In this document: piece after piece, positions 1-10,959 of the stretch
Layout: every line of letters begins with the position of its first letter
Position numbering within the stretch: position 1 is the stretch's first letter
Source: Humulus lupulus
Taxonomy: Eukaryota > Streptophyta > Magnoliopsida > Rosales > Cannabaceae
NCBI RefSeq assembly: GCF_963169125.1
Contig: NC_084797.1
Coordinates: forward strand, 92,103,868 to 92,167,867
DNA length: 64,000 nt
Reading direction: 5' to 3'
The notes under the pieces: generated by a model
What the model was told of the DNA's origin: nothing
What the model saw: the letters and a program-made list of their open reading frames with translations, nothing else
Database searches by the model: none
Made by a program: the position numbers and the translations under genes

Positions 1-760
1 GGTGACTGTAACGTCACATGGCTTAGGGTGCGGAGCCCAAGTTTATGACTTATTAGTAACTTATCTGGTTCAAGTTCATGACTCCATAGTCACTTATCTG
101 GTTACGGTGTGGAACCCAAGTTCGTGACTCCATAGTCACTTATCTGGTTAGGGTGTGGAACCCAAGTTCGTGACTCCATAGTCACTTATCTGGTTAGGGT
201 GTGGAACCCAAGTTCATGACTCCTTACTCACTTATCTGATTGGGCGGTAAGCCCCAGCATGATTACCAGAATCATTATTGATAATTACTTATCTGATTGG
301 GCTGCAAGCCCAGAATGATTACCATAATCATTTATTGATATTACATACATACAGTAATAAGTTTCCTTGCGGAGTCTTGGCCCACGGGTACTATGTGGTG
401 CAGGTAAAAGGAAAGAAAAGCTCACCCAGCCTTGAGTGGAGGGCTTAGGTGGTGATGTGTACATATGTGGTCACTTGACCACCACTACCATGGTGTTTCT
501 CAGGGGAACTAGGGGTTAATCCTAAATTTGCCGCTTAGGTCGGTGGGTTGTAATTTTTATACTATAATGACCATTTTGGATTGTAAATAACTTGTAAACG
601 TTTTTATGGGCCCATGTACAGTTTCATGTTTTAAATAAAATATATCCATTCCTTTTGATCAAAATTTCTACCATGGCCTATTAATGACACCTAGATGCAC
701 GTTTATAACCTAATGACTCATTTAACGAGTTAAGTACTGTTTAAAGTTCAAAGTAACGGT
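1..760 (+). mobile_element. 3' part of a Tekay-like LTR (element A, 5' LTR)
   Basis: The left edge starts inside an LTR. It matches the last kilobase of the LTR at 10960-14181: the same gtgactc/agtcac repeats, the 'gtgctatgtggtgcagg' type block, the 'gatgtgtacatatg' block and the terminal 'gtaacggtc' block. The expected LTR end, primer site, gag, protease and RT are missing. The LTR runs almost directly into integrase sequence at about 775, so A has a large internal deletion. The exact junction (about 755-775) is inferred. Confidence 0.75.
61..232 (+). repeat. 46-bp tandem repeat in LTR A
   Basis: Units begin with ttatctggtt at 94, 140 and 186 (46-bp period), with a shorter partial unit at 61. 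Each holds a 'gtgactc...agtcac' inverted pair. The two central units are nearly identical. Confidence 0.8.
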
Positions 761-774
761 CTTGGAGCAACCAG

Positions 775-1451
775 GGCATTGCAGAAATGGTCACCATGGA
801 CTTTGTTACCGGGTTACCACACACTCTGAACAGGCACAATTCTATTTGGGTTATCATGAATAGATTGACAAAACTCGCTCATTTCTTACCCATTAAGACA
901 ACAGACGACGCAGATAAGTTGGCAAACTTGTACATTGCTAAGATAGTGTGATTACATGGGGTTCACTTCTCTATAGTGTTCGATCATGATGGATGATTTA
1001 CCTCTGCATTTTGGAGAAGAATGCAAATGGGATTGGGAACTAAACTCAAGTTTAGTACTGCCTTCCATCCATAGATAGATGGCCAGAGCGAATGAACAAT
1101 TCAGACCTTGGAAGATATGTTGAGAGCTTGCATGCTACATTTTCAAGATTCGTGGATTGTAAAATTTCCATTAATTGAGTTCACCTACAATAATAGCTAT
1201 CATGACTCGATAAAAATGACTCCGTATGAGGCATTATACGGAAGAAAGTGCCGATCTCAAATCCACTGGCATGAGACCAGTGAGAGGAAATTCTTAGGAT
1301 CAGAAGAGGAAGACCAAGCTACGGAAGACATTAGGTCAATCCGTCAAAGGTTGCAGATCTCTATAGATCGACAATGCAAATATGTTGATCATCGTCGAAG
1401 ACCATTAGAATTTGAAGTTGAGGACAAGATACTGTTAAAAATAGCTTCACT
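775..1451 (+). pseudogene. Ty3/gypsy integrase fragment, element A (left part)
   Basis: Translation shows a Ty3/gypsy integrase core. A TMDFVTGLP block surrounds the first catalytic Asp, followed by a degraded second-Asp region near 985. The block around the catalytic Glu is a mutated HPQTDGQSERT-like sequence near 1070-1100. Downstream are the conserved FTYNNSYHDSI and YGRKCRS motifs of the Tekay/Del lineage. In-frame stops lie at about 948, 993, 1073 and 1092, so it is inactive. RNase H and the zinc-binding N-terminus are deleted. The frame runs to 1451, where the CACTA transposon interrupts it, and resumes at 10542. The longest open piece starts at 1108, but that ATG is internal to integrase and is not a real start. 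Confidence 0.85.
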
Positions 1452-1700
1452 CACTACAACAAAAAAGGCCATTTGCGTCAGTTTATAACTGCCACGATTG
1501 AGTTTTTGCGTCAGTTTGATATGTGACGCAATTTCCCATGACGCAAACCAGAGTGTCATTTGTGTCAATGGGGCACTGTCACAAACTGGCATTTGTGGTA
1601 GTGCTCCACTGACGCAGACGCCAGGTGGGGCACTGCCACAAATGTAAAAAATGAGTATTTTTTGCATCAGTTGGGCACTGTCACATAAAGTATTAACCAG
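1452..1700. repeat. CACTA left TIR and subterminal repeats
   Basis: The terminal inverted repeat is followed by many copies of TTTGCGTCAGT and its complement ACTGACGCA in both orientations, up to about 1690. In En/Spm-type elements such repeats are where the TNPA-type protein binds. The role is inferred by analogy. Confidence 0.8.
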
Positions 1701-2138
1701 GGAAATTGCAAATGTTTATGCCAATTTCCCTGGCCTATTTTGATAAAAAAAAACAGCACCAGAAACAAAAAAACAGTTGTATGAACCGAAAAAAAAACAG
1801 TATAATTTTTTTAAAACATTTATCTAGAGTTAACATTTGTGATCAAAACTATAAAATGAATTCAGATATCAAAGTTAATATATGTACTCTTGTGTGTTCG
1901 AAATTTCAAAGTATTAAACCTACTTAAATTAAAATTTCCTCACCAACTTGCTCATTTGCTAATTGCGATACACCATAATTAATTCAGTCTACTCATCTCG
2001 TATCTCGTGGATTTCGTCAGCCGAATATGGACTCGTATTCGTAAACTAATTAGAAAATATTTAAAATAATAAGTTAGAAATCATCCAAATAAAATCATGA
2101 ACGATAGTTTAAATGAAAATGAAAAAGTAAAACAATAC
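1701..2138 (-). other. CACTA 3' region of the protease gene, no gene seen
   Basis: AT-rich sequence between the last recognised protease exon and the subterminal repeats. It probably holds the 3' untranslated region and possibly one further short exon. I see no convincing coding sequence. Confidence 0.5.
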
Positions 2139-5021
2139 CTCATTTTTCAAGTAGGCCTTCGGTCTAGGCTGTGAAATCAAGTCTCTAGCAAATTTTATAA
2201 TGTAAAAGCCACAATTGGTTGGCCCAGCCTGGTTTCGACACTATTACAACATAGTTATCCAAATTTAAGTATTATATTTAGTAAGTTATTATAATAGAAA
2301 TATGTCAAAAATTTTAATACCACAAGTAATATAATTTACTTACCTTAGGAACACAAACTTTTAGATTGATTGACTCTTTTAGTCTTTGGTGTGTATCATA
2401 TTGATCCAACGCCCTGCACACAATATTAATATTTACCCATATATGAGTTTGAAATAAAATCACAAATTAATTAAGTAATATGAAAAACTTACATGATAAT
2501 TATCTTCTTGATTTCTGGACGAAAATGTGAGTTTACAGGATCCAAAAAAGGCACCGAATGACTGTGTGGCTGAATTAATACTAACATCCAATGAAAGCTA
2601 CAATAAAAAAACTTGTGTAAGATATTTATCAATAAAAAAAATATATGAATATAAGATTAAGTTGACCTACTTGTTGTTCCAAGGAAAAATTAGAAATTGT
2701 GTCTCTAGCTCCATCTGTAGAAACTGATCGAAGAGATTTTTAGCACGTATTTCATTGGTTCCTGCATTAGTGGACACTAAAGTGGGATGCATGAAAGTGT
2801 ACATGTGGTTCAATCCCTCCGTTTGCACCAAATCATCGAGGAAGCTACATATAATTAAAAAAGTTAATAAACTATTCAATTTCAAGTTAAATTAAATAAA
2901 CTAAAAGATTATAAACACCATTGTACCTCATATATAATGTTAGCTCAGTCCATCCAATCATCTCATAGTTGCAAAAGTGGAGGATATCATATTTCCCTAA
3001 CAGAGTGATAGTTTGGAATCCAAATACCCTTTCAACAATTGGAATTTCTACCACGCGGTCAGCTTTCCATTTATCAATAAACTTCACCAAACACTTCAAT
3101 ATTCTTGTGATAGGCACTTCTATAGGCTCCTGTGTCAAGGCCTCTATTCTTTTCTTGGTTGTCTTGGTTGTCTTGGTTGTCTTGGTTGTTGAGTAGAGGG
3201 CGCAAGTGGCTCTTTTGTTTGTTGATTAGTAAGAACCCAATGTTATGGCCATCCAACATCATACCCGACTGCTTGTCCAACCAATGTATAACCTTCCATT
3301 GTAAGTGGATATGGTAAACTAGCGTTCCTTGAATGGCTACCTCAACTCTGACATGATAATTTCCAGGAGGCAGTTGAATGCTATGTATTTCTATGCAACA
3401 GGCACTTAAAAGTTTCCCCTCTGCAACTATATTTTGTGTCAAACCAAGACACAACTTACAATTAATCTGTTACATTCCAATTAATCTGTAGACTTTTCGA
3501 TAAACTAGTTTATTTTTACTGTATCAAATATATGCAATAATGAATTAATAAGAAACTATTACCTCATCAGGGAAATGTGACTGTGGTGGTGGGGGAGCAC
3601 ATGGTGCCTGTGTTGGTGGTGGAGGAGCAAATGGTAGCTGTGAGGGTGGTCTGTGAGCATATGATGTCCATGTCGGTGGTGGCGGTGGTGGAGCATGTTG
3701 TGCCTGTGTCAGTTGTGGAGGGGCATATGGTGCGTGTGGTCTGTTTGAGGCTCCTCCTACACCCGAACCGGATGCATTTGATGATCCAAATGCACAGCTC
3801 TGTTGAGATGCAATATGCGCCATCAACTGGTTTAACTTTTCCTCCTATTGGCGTGCCCTTTCTTCGGATTGACGCCATTTCTCTTCAAGGTCTTTATAAA
3901 GAGCATCTTCCACACCTTTTTTTTTGTGATTGAATCTTTTTGGCGGTGGGACATGAAAAAATTGACGGGAAGCGACATGTGCACCGACCCCCCTAACACG
4001 TCCCCCATGCTCTAGAGTGCCTAATGCCATTGTTAGTATATCGTTTGAACCTTCCTCCACCAACTCACCTTTTGCTACTTTTTGCCTGTATTCCGCCTAT
4101 ATACATAGCAAATAAATCAATTAGAATTTAACACACACATTAATCATTACAATTATTTAAAAAAATAGAAGAACACTTACAATCTTCTTCACCACATCTC
4201 GAGCTTCTTCATCAATAACTTCTCCTTTCTTGTTCATCCGTGCCCGTGTCCACATCTCTGCTCTCTCATATTCGGTCAACTCATGACCCAATTCCTCTTC
4301 AATTTTTTGCTCTACCAGTGCATAACCACCACACCCTGAGTGATGTGGATACTTGTTTTGAGCCCAAGCGTCTTGTTTTTGTTTTCTCATCTCTTCCCAA
4401 TCTGGGGTCAGTCTTTTTGCAACAAAATTTTTCCAATCTTCAGGTTTGTAATACTCGATGTATTATGATGGCGGCTTGGCAAGAAGCTCAGGAGCTACAT
4501 TCTTATATACATATATAAGATCTTTTGTTAGTCTTGTTTTCCAGTTTCTCCATGTTTTTCCTGCTTCTTTGAGGACGTTTGTTTTAGAAGAATTTGGAAG
4601 TTTGAACGTTTCCTGCACAAACGAACCCAAAAATATTAAACTTTTTTCAATATATTAATTCAATATGATAAATTTAATAGTTAATATTATAGCTTACCTG
4701 TATTTGACCCCATAAAGTCTCTTTTTTATCCTTCGACATTTGTTTCCAATTGTAGATATCTAAAGGAAGGGTTGTGCGTGATAGAAGACCAATGGTATTG
4801 TTCATCTTGATCCCTCCTTTTCCCATCGCTCGACCAAAACAATTGTACTCGACCTCATAATTACGACCCTCACTTCTTGCTTTGAATACATCACTACAGT
4901 TCAATTTACCCCTATACTTCTTATCTTGTGTATTTGTTGGTGTAGTAGGATTAATCCCCTCCAGATCATTACCATGATCATCAACAAACGGATCACCCTC
5001 TTCATCATATGATGGATCCAT
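2139..5021 (-). pseudogene. CACTA second gene: Transposase_24 region plus Ulp1-like cysteine protease
   Basis: The minus-strand gene starts near 5021 (MDPSYDEEG). The N-terminal region (5021-4157) resembles the plant Ptta/En/Spm Transposase_24 family: NNTIGLLSRT, then WRNWKTRL and YKPEDW blocks, then ELTEYERAEMW. A coiled coil (about 4063-3845) and a Pro-rich linker (3826-3545) follow. The C-terminal part is a C48/Ulp1-type protease in four exons: 2927 and upstream, 2844-2671, 2597-2493, 2413-2344 and 2240-2139. The catalytic set is visible: His in FHWMLVLIQP, Asp in LDPVNSH, and Gln and Cys in NQAGPTNCGF. GT-AG sites and codon phases agree across these exons. One in-frame TAA interrupts the Transposase_24 part near 4465 and another precedes the Pro-rich region near 3848. 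The full protein is therefore probably broken, although the protease exons are open. Family naming is from motif recognition. Confidence 0.75.
3157..3190 (+). repeat. 9-bp tandem repeat (cttggttgt) in the protease gene
   Basis: About four perfect copies of cttggttgt, read on the minus strand as a three-residue repeat just before the protease domain. Length variation here would change the linker by multiples of three residues. Confidence 0.8.
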
Positions 5022-5119
5022 AATCAATAAATCTGCAATTTACTAAACACAAATATTATCTAGTATAAACTTCACAAAATACATAAAAACAAAATCATAA
5101 AATTATTATATATATACCT

Positions 5120-8100
5120 TTAATTATCTACCCACAACCCTTCACCACTCTCGTGTATATAGTCTTCATCAGTATCAATGGTGACATCAATAGGCGGTGA
5201 ATCAATGGTAAATGTTTCTTGTTCAAGTATAATGTCATCACTCCCAGACTCTTTGATCAGATAATCTTTCGATTGACTTGTTAGGACAACTGACCATCGA
5301 GCATCTACTGGATCACTCACATAAAATACTTACTTGGCTTATGACGCCATTATAAAGCGGTCGGATTTATGTCCTATTCGGTTTAAGTCCACCAGTGTGA
5401 ATCCTAAGTCATCTGTTTTGACCCCATTATCACTTTTCACCCAATCACACAAGAAGACAGGAATTCGAATAATCACATAATCTAGTTCCCAAATTTCTTT
5501 GATCACCCCATAAAATGTCATATCACAATTTATGGGATTTTTATCTTTGGAACTAGATATTTGAAAAGTTTGGGTGATAATAGTAACAACACTATTTTGT
5601 GTCTTTATAATATTATCACGTTCTATGGTGTTGACCTCATGCTATCCATTTTAGTGTTTCAGACACTTTGTTTGTGGTGTTAATCAGAACCTAGAATACA
5701 ATAAAATAAAACAAAGTATATTAAATTCTAACAAGCTAAAATACAATAACACTCAAACAAGAACAACACAAGTATTTTACCTCATTCTCGAACCAAGTGC
5801 TGAAATTTCGATAATGTTCATCTTGTACCAATTTTTTATTCCGAGACTTATTAGGATAAGTAGTCTTGATCCAATTGAAAATGTTCTCTTCAAGAAATAT
5901 CATTTATATCAACAAACAAAATTCTTGCCAATATAATGAAAGAGAAAAATAAGATTGACCATGCATATGTATGGGAACTTACTCGATATATGGTTGAACA
6001 TCATCAATATTTTGTAAGACTAGGCGATGTGCTTCATCTCTATTAGATTTATTTACTTCAGAAACAACACCACCTCTACCACCTTTACTTATTTCAAACT
6101 CAATTTTAGAAAAATATAGTCCAATGCTCGCAACACCTGATAAGTATTCTGAGCAGAACTCCATTGCTTCTTCAACGATGTAGGATTCAACTATGCAACC
6201 CTCAGGTCTACTTCTATTTCTAACATAACCTTTTAAAACCTTCATATACCATTCAAATGGGTACATCCATCTCAAGTATATTGGTCCACACAATTTTACT
6301 TCTCTCACCAAATGAACTATTAAATGAACAATTATATCAAAAAATGAAGGTGGGAAATACTGCTCCACCTCACACATTGTTATCACGATATTTGTTTGAA
6401 GATTTTCCAACTTCGACACATCTACCACTTTACAACAATAGATTTAAAGAAAAAGCATAGTTTGGTAATTTCATATCGAACTTTTTTGGGTAACACAAAA
6501 CGGATAGCTACCGGTAGAAGATGTTCAAGTAGTGTATGATGGTCATGAGACTTCATTCCAACTAAATTAAAAAAATTCATATCTACCAGAGAAGAAATAT
6601 TTGAAGAATAACCTTCCGATACTTTCACATTCGATAGAGAATGACATACAATTCGCTTTTCTCTTTAGACAGGGTATAACACGCAGGTGGTAAATAGGTT
6701 CATCTCTCATCAACCTCTGGTTGTAACTTACTGCGTATACTCATTACTTTTAAATCCAACCGAGTTTTAATTCCATCCTTACTCCAACCAAGAATATTTA
6801 GCAATGTACTAATTAAGCTATCCGACACGTTTTTCTCAATGTGCATTACATCCAAGTTGTGTCGGAAAACCAAATGCTCCCAATACTCAAGCTAAAAAAA
6901 AATAGATTTCTTCTTCCAACAACCTGTCGCACCATCTACAACCTCCTTTGTTTTTTCACGTCTAACACTTTTTCTCTTATTTGTAAAATTTTTAGGTTTA
7001 CCGAACTTGGATTGGACTTTGTTCAACTTTGTTAACAATTGTCCTCCAAGTAAAGGTGGTGGAGCCTTTCCAAATTCAGGTTTACCATTAAAGGCATCTG
7101 TCAAACTTCGAAATTTATGTTTTTCGGATAAGAACTTTCGGTGTCCCATATAAAAAATCTTTCTAGAATGTTTTAAATATTCAGAATGAGTCCCTTCTTC
7201 ACAAATGGGACATGCCTTGTACCCTTTCACACTAAATCAAGAAAGATTACCTAAGGCTATAAAATCATTAATTTTCCACAACAACACTGCTTTAAGATTA
7301 AAATTTTCTTTCTTATAAGCATCGTAAGCATTAACCCCCTCATACCACAATGTGCTCAAATCATCAATTAAAGGAGTTAGGTAGACATCAATATCATTTC
7401 CATGTTGTTTAGGACCAGATATCAACAAGGTCAACATGGTAAACTTCCTCTTCATAAACAACCATGGCGGTAGATTATAGATGACTAACATTACAGGCCA
7501 ACAACTATATTTACTACGAAGGTAATTGTGTGGATTAATTTCGTCAGCAGAAAGACCCAAACAAATATTCCTCGGTTTATTGCCAAATTATGGCCATTTA
7601 ACATCTACTGTTTTCCAAGCTGGCAAGTCAGCTAGATGTCTTAGATTGCCATCCTTTACTCTATCTTTAGCATGCCAAATTAAATTTTTAGCATGATCAA
7701 CATTTTGGTACAACCTAACCAAACGAGGTATTAGTGGTAGATACCATTAAACCATTGCAGGGACACCTTTTCTAACTGCATCTGAATTTTTTTTCTTTTG
7801 CCATCTAGACTCGCCACATGTCGGACATGCAATTGCATCAACAAATCTCTTTCGATATAAGATGCAATCGTTAGGAAAAGCATGTATTTTTTCATATTGC
7901 ATGCCTAACGAATGCAATGTCTTCTTTGCTTCATAAAATGAAGACGACATTTCATTACCTTCAGGTAATAATTCTCCTAAAAATGTTAACAACTCTGTCA
8001 TTCCCATATCACTCCACCCATGTTTGGCTTTTAAGTTATACAACCTAAGCAGTGCTGATAATTTAGTGAACCTTGTACAATTAGGGAAAATAGGTTTCTC

Positions 8101-8481
8101 AGCATCTTCTAAGATTGACTGAAATTTAATTGGATCCACATGTGATTCATATTGTGCATCATCAATCATTTCTGAAATATCATCAACTTCGTAATCCACA
8201 TCAAAATACTTATTATTCTTAAATGGTCCCTCATCAGTGACTTTCATTCTTTCTCCATGCAAAAACCATACTTTATAACTTTTGTCTATTCCATTCCTAA
8301 ATAAGTGGTCTTTTATTTTAAAAATTGGCATCCTCACAACGTTACCACACTTAACACATGGACAAGGAATACTATTAGGAGATTGAGTATTTCTTGCACA
8401 AAATTCCAAGAAAAACTCAACTCCATTCCTATATTTCACGGATAACCTATCCGCTGGCATTAAATCTCTATCCATTGTCAA
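5120..8481 (-). pseudogene. CACTA TNP2-type transposase (TNPD-like), broken
   Basis: The start at 8481 gives an N-terminal Transpos_assoc-like domain: a CPCVKCGN zinc motif and WFLHGE. The C-x2-C motif CPTCGESRW marks its end near 7800. The Transposase_21/TNP2 core follows (about 7740-6840): CLGLSADEINPH is the degenerate GLxxDGFNP-like block, then YSCWPVMLVIYNLPPW and CPICEE, then HNLDVMHIEKNV near 6855-6830. A DUF4218-like part (6428-5979) contains CEVEQYFPPSFFDIIVHL, RWMYPFEWYMKVLKGYVRN and EGCIVESYIVEEA. A DUF4216-like part (5521-5120) contains DPVDARWSVVL. In-frame stops lie near 7745, 7590, 7235 and 5338, and frameshifts between 6700 and 6430, so no intact transposase is made. This gene would normally catalyse excision and reinsertion. 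Confidence 0.88.
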
Positions 8482-8587
8482 ACTTCACACAACAAAAAAA
8501 ACAATCAAACAAAGCAACAAACATTAACAATTAAGTTCGTGGATTACTTAATTGACAAGTAAATAAAGGAAAAAATATGTCCAAAAA
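8482..8587 (-). other. 5' leader region of the CACTA transposase gene
   Basis: AT-rich sequence upstream of the transposase start codon, without coding signal. It joins directly to the tandem repeat at 8588. Confidence 0.4.
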
Positions 8588-9095
8588 AAATTGGGTAGCA
8601 TTTCTCTTATTTCTATCACATTTCCCAAATTAAAAATGTGCATTTATACAACACATTGTATACACAAAAATATCCAACTAATCAATCAAACATGTATAAT
8701 TCTCAAATTACTAAATCTTAAAAAATTGGTCAGCATTTCCCGTATTTCTATCATATTTCCCAAAATTTAAATAAACCTATATTCATCACATAAATACAAC
8801 AAACCAATTAATCAATCAAACATGCATAATTCCCAAATTACTAAATGTTAAAAAAAATTGGATAGAATTTCCCCTATTTCTATCATATTTCCCAAAATTT
8901 AAATAAACATATATTCATCACATAAATACAATAAACCAATTAATCAATCAAACATGCAAAATTCTCAAATTACTAAATCTTACAAAAAATTGGGCAGTAT
9001 TTCCCCTATTTCTATCATATTTCCCAAAATTTAAATAAACTTATATTCATCACATAAATACAACAAACCAATTAATCAATCAAACATGCATAATT
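8588..9095. repeat. About 132-bp tandem repeat, four copies
   Basis: Four successive units, each containing an aaattggg-like start, 'tatttctatcatatttccc', 'ttcatcacataaataca', 'attaatcaatcaaacatg' and 'attctcaaattactaaat'. Units start near 8588, 8716, 8850 and 8982. The first is the most diverged and the last is cut at about 9095. The array lies upstream of the minus-strand transposase. Confidence 0.85.
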
Positions 9096-10190
9096 ACAGC
9101 CTTATATCACTGCAGCACACAGTCCCAGAACCTATCTCCACTATTTTATAATTCGTACATTCCACTAAGTTCAATATCTTAATTATACATTAAGGTTTAA
9201 AAAATTACCTCTAATATAAAATCTTCCAAAGCTTGATCTCACTAACAAAGTTGTCAACAAAATACCTACTCAAATATAACAATAAACCAAAAAATAATAA
9301 AAAAGTTAACAAAATATAAAGAAAAATATATTAAAGCTATATTGTAACTAAATAAACAATAAAGTGCTTAAAGAAAACAAATAATTTGTTATATGCACTC
9401 ATTTATATACTTAAACCCGAAATAATTTTTTTTTTAAAAACAGTTAACAAATCATATAAAGAAAAATCGACTATAAATATCCTAACTAAATCAATAATAA
9501 AATATAACTTAAAAAAACAAACAATTTTAATATATACATATTTAACCAATTAAACCCAAAATTTAAAAAGTTAACAAAATATAAACAAAAATTTACTAAT
9601 TATAATCAAACTAATAAATTAATAAAATGAAAATTATACAAAATATATACATTAATATATATATATATACTCATTTACATAAGTAAATTCGAAATTAAAT
9701 TAAATTTAAAAAAAAGTTAATAAAAAATAAATAAATTATAATAAAAAATTCTAAAAAATAAAATATTAAAATGCAAAGTTTAAACTTAAAACAATTACAT
9801 AATCATTAATATAAAACTATCCAAAAATTAAAAAATCCGAAATTATGTCAATTTATAAAAAAAAATCACAAAAATTATATTTAAATCATAAAAATTAATA
9901 AAATTGCACTTACTTGTGGCAATTGAGCAATGTGGGTTCTTGAAGTAGAAAACCCCAAAAAACCAAGAAAGTTTATGGGTTTTCAAACAACAAAATCTAT
10001 ACAAAAAATTCAAAAAAAAAAACTATATATAAGTTTCATAAACATATATGAATCATTATTTACATTAAAATTGAAAAAAAAATGGATAAAAACGTACCAA
10101 ATAGAGTAAAAGTTGAAAATGGCGCCGCTGGTTTCTTGGTTTTACGTTTCTAAAAGTTGAGGGAAAATGGGGTTGTTGGGGACGAAGGGC
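9096..10190 (-). other. AT-rich 5' region of the CACTA element with a likely non-coding first exon
   Basis: A very AT-rich stretch without open frames. On the minus strand a plausible splice donor (CACAAGTAAGTGC) occurs near 9915 after CT-rich leader-like sequence, which suggests an untranslated first exon between about 10160 and 9920 and a long intron before the transposase. This is inference from the donor match only. Confidence 0.4.
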
Positions 10191-10194
10191 TATT

Positions 10195-10538
10195 TTATTA
10201 TGCAATAGGGTCATTTGCGTCAGTGCCCCATTGACGGTAACGGCCTGTTTGCATTAGTGGGGCACTGACGCAAACGGCAAAGTAAAACGCGCGTTTTACT
10301 TTGTAATGACGCGCGTTACCGTCAGTGAGCCACTGACGCTGTTAACGGCCCGTTTGCGTCAGTGGGCAACTGACGCAAACGGCCCCATTAAACAGCGTCA
10401 GTGTATGTAATGACGCAATTGCCCCCTCATTTGTAGCAGTGCCCAACTGTCACAAATGCTAATTTTTGGTCAACAGCGTCAGTCAACTGCGTTGACTGAC
10501 GCGTTTGACTGACACAATTGCCCTTTTTTGTTGTAGTG
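10195..10538. repeat. CACTA right subterminal repeats and TIR
   Basis: Many GCGTCAGTG/CACTGACGC copies in both orientations, including palindromic pairs such as 'gcgtcagtg' facing 'cactgacgc' separated by 'ggg'. It mirrors the left subterminal block and ends in TTTGTTGTAGTG. The inverted copies could form hairpins. Confidence 0.85.
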
Positions 10539-10541
10539 ACT

Positions 10542-10920
10542 GAGAGGAGTTAAGAGGTTCAAGGGAAAATGGCAAGTTGAGCCCTAGGTGCATAGGACAA
10601 TTTGAGGTTCTTGAACGCATTGGAAAGGTGGCTCACCGACTAGCCCTTCCGCCCGCATTCTCTAGAGTTCACGACGTATTCCATGTGTCAACATTACGAA
10701 AGTATGTGAACGACCCCACTCATGTGCTATGTTACGATGAACTTAGCATAGACCCTCACCTAAGCTATGAGGAAAAATCAGTCGTAATTCTGGATCGGAA
10801 AGACAACGTGTTAAGGAACAAAAGAATACCTTTAGTAAAGGTGCAGTGATGTAACCACGGGGTAGAAGAAGCAACATGGGAACCCGAAGACTGGATGACA
10901 GAGTTATACCCACAATTGTT
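10542..10920 (+). pseudogene. Ty3/gypsy pol C-terminus with chromodomain-like end, element A (right part)
   Basis: This continues the integrase frame interrupted at 1451. It shows the GxFEVLERIGKVAHRLALPP block, then VHDVFHVSTLRKYV, then DRKDNVLRNKRIPLVKVQ. It ends in the degraded chromodomain-like tail (EEATWEPEDWM) typical of Tekay/Del integrases. Stops occur near 10556 and 10849. The open piece at 10577 begins at an internal Met. The polypurine tract expected before the LTR is degraded (around 10935-10958). Confidence 0.85.
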
Positions 10921-10959
10921 ATGTATTTCGAGGATGAAACTAGTATAAATTGTAGGTAT

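Larger units (their letters stand above)
1452..10538 (-). mobile_element. Complete CACTA (En/Spm) DNA transposon, 9087 bp
   Basis: The left end begins CACTACAACAAAAAAGG at 1452. The right end at 10538 is its inverse, CCTTTTTTGTTGTAGTG preceded by a near-identical base context. The 3-bp target duplication ACT lies at 1449-1451 and 10539-10541, the length expected for CACTA elements. Both genes read on the minus strand, the transposase first (8481 to 5120) and the Transposase_24/protease gene second (5021 to 2139). Subterminal regions are dense in GCGTCAGT/ACTGACGC repeats. Perfect ends suggest a relatively young insertion, although the transposase has several stops. The element sits inside the integrase/chromodomain frame of element A. 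Confidence 0.95.

Noticed and set aside
3577..3933. Plus-strand Val-rich frame
   Set aside because: It is the complement of the Pro-rich linker of the CACTA second gene, whose minus-strand reading has family motifs and splice sites.
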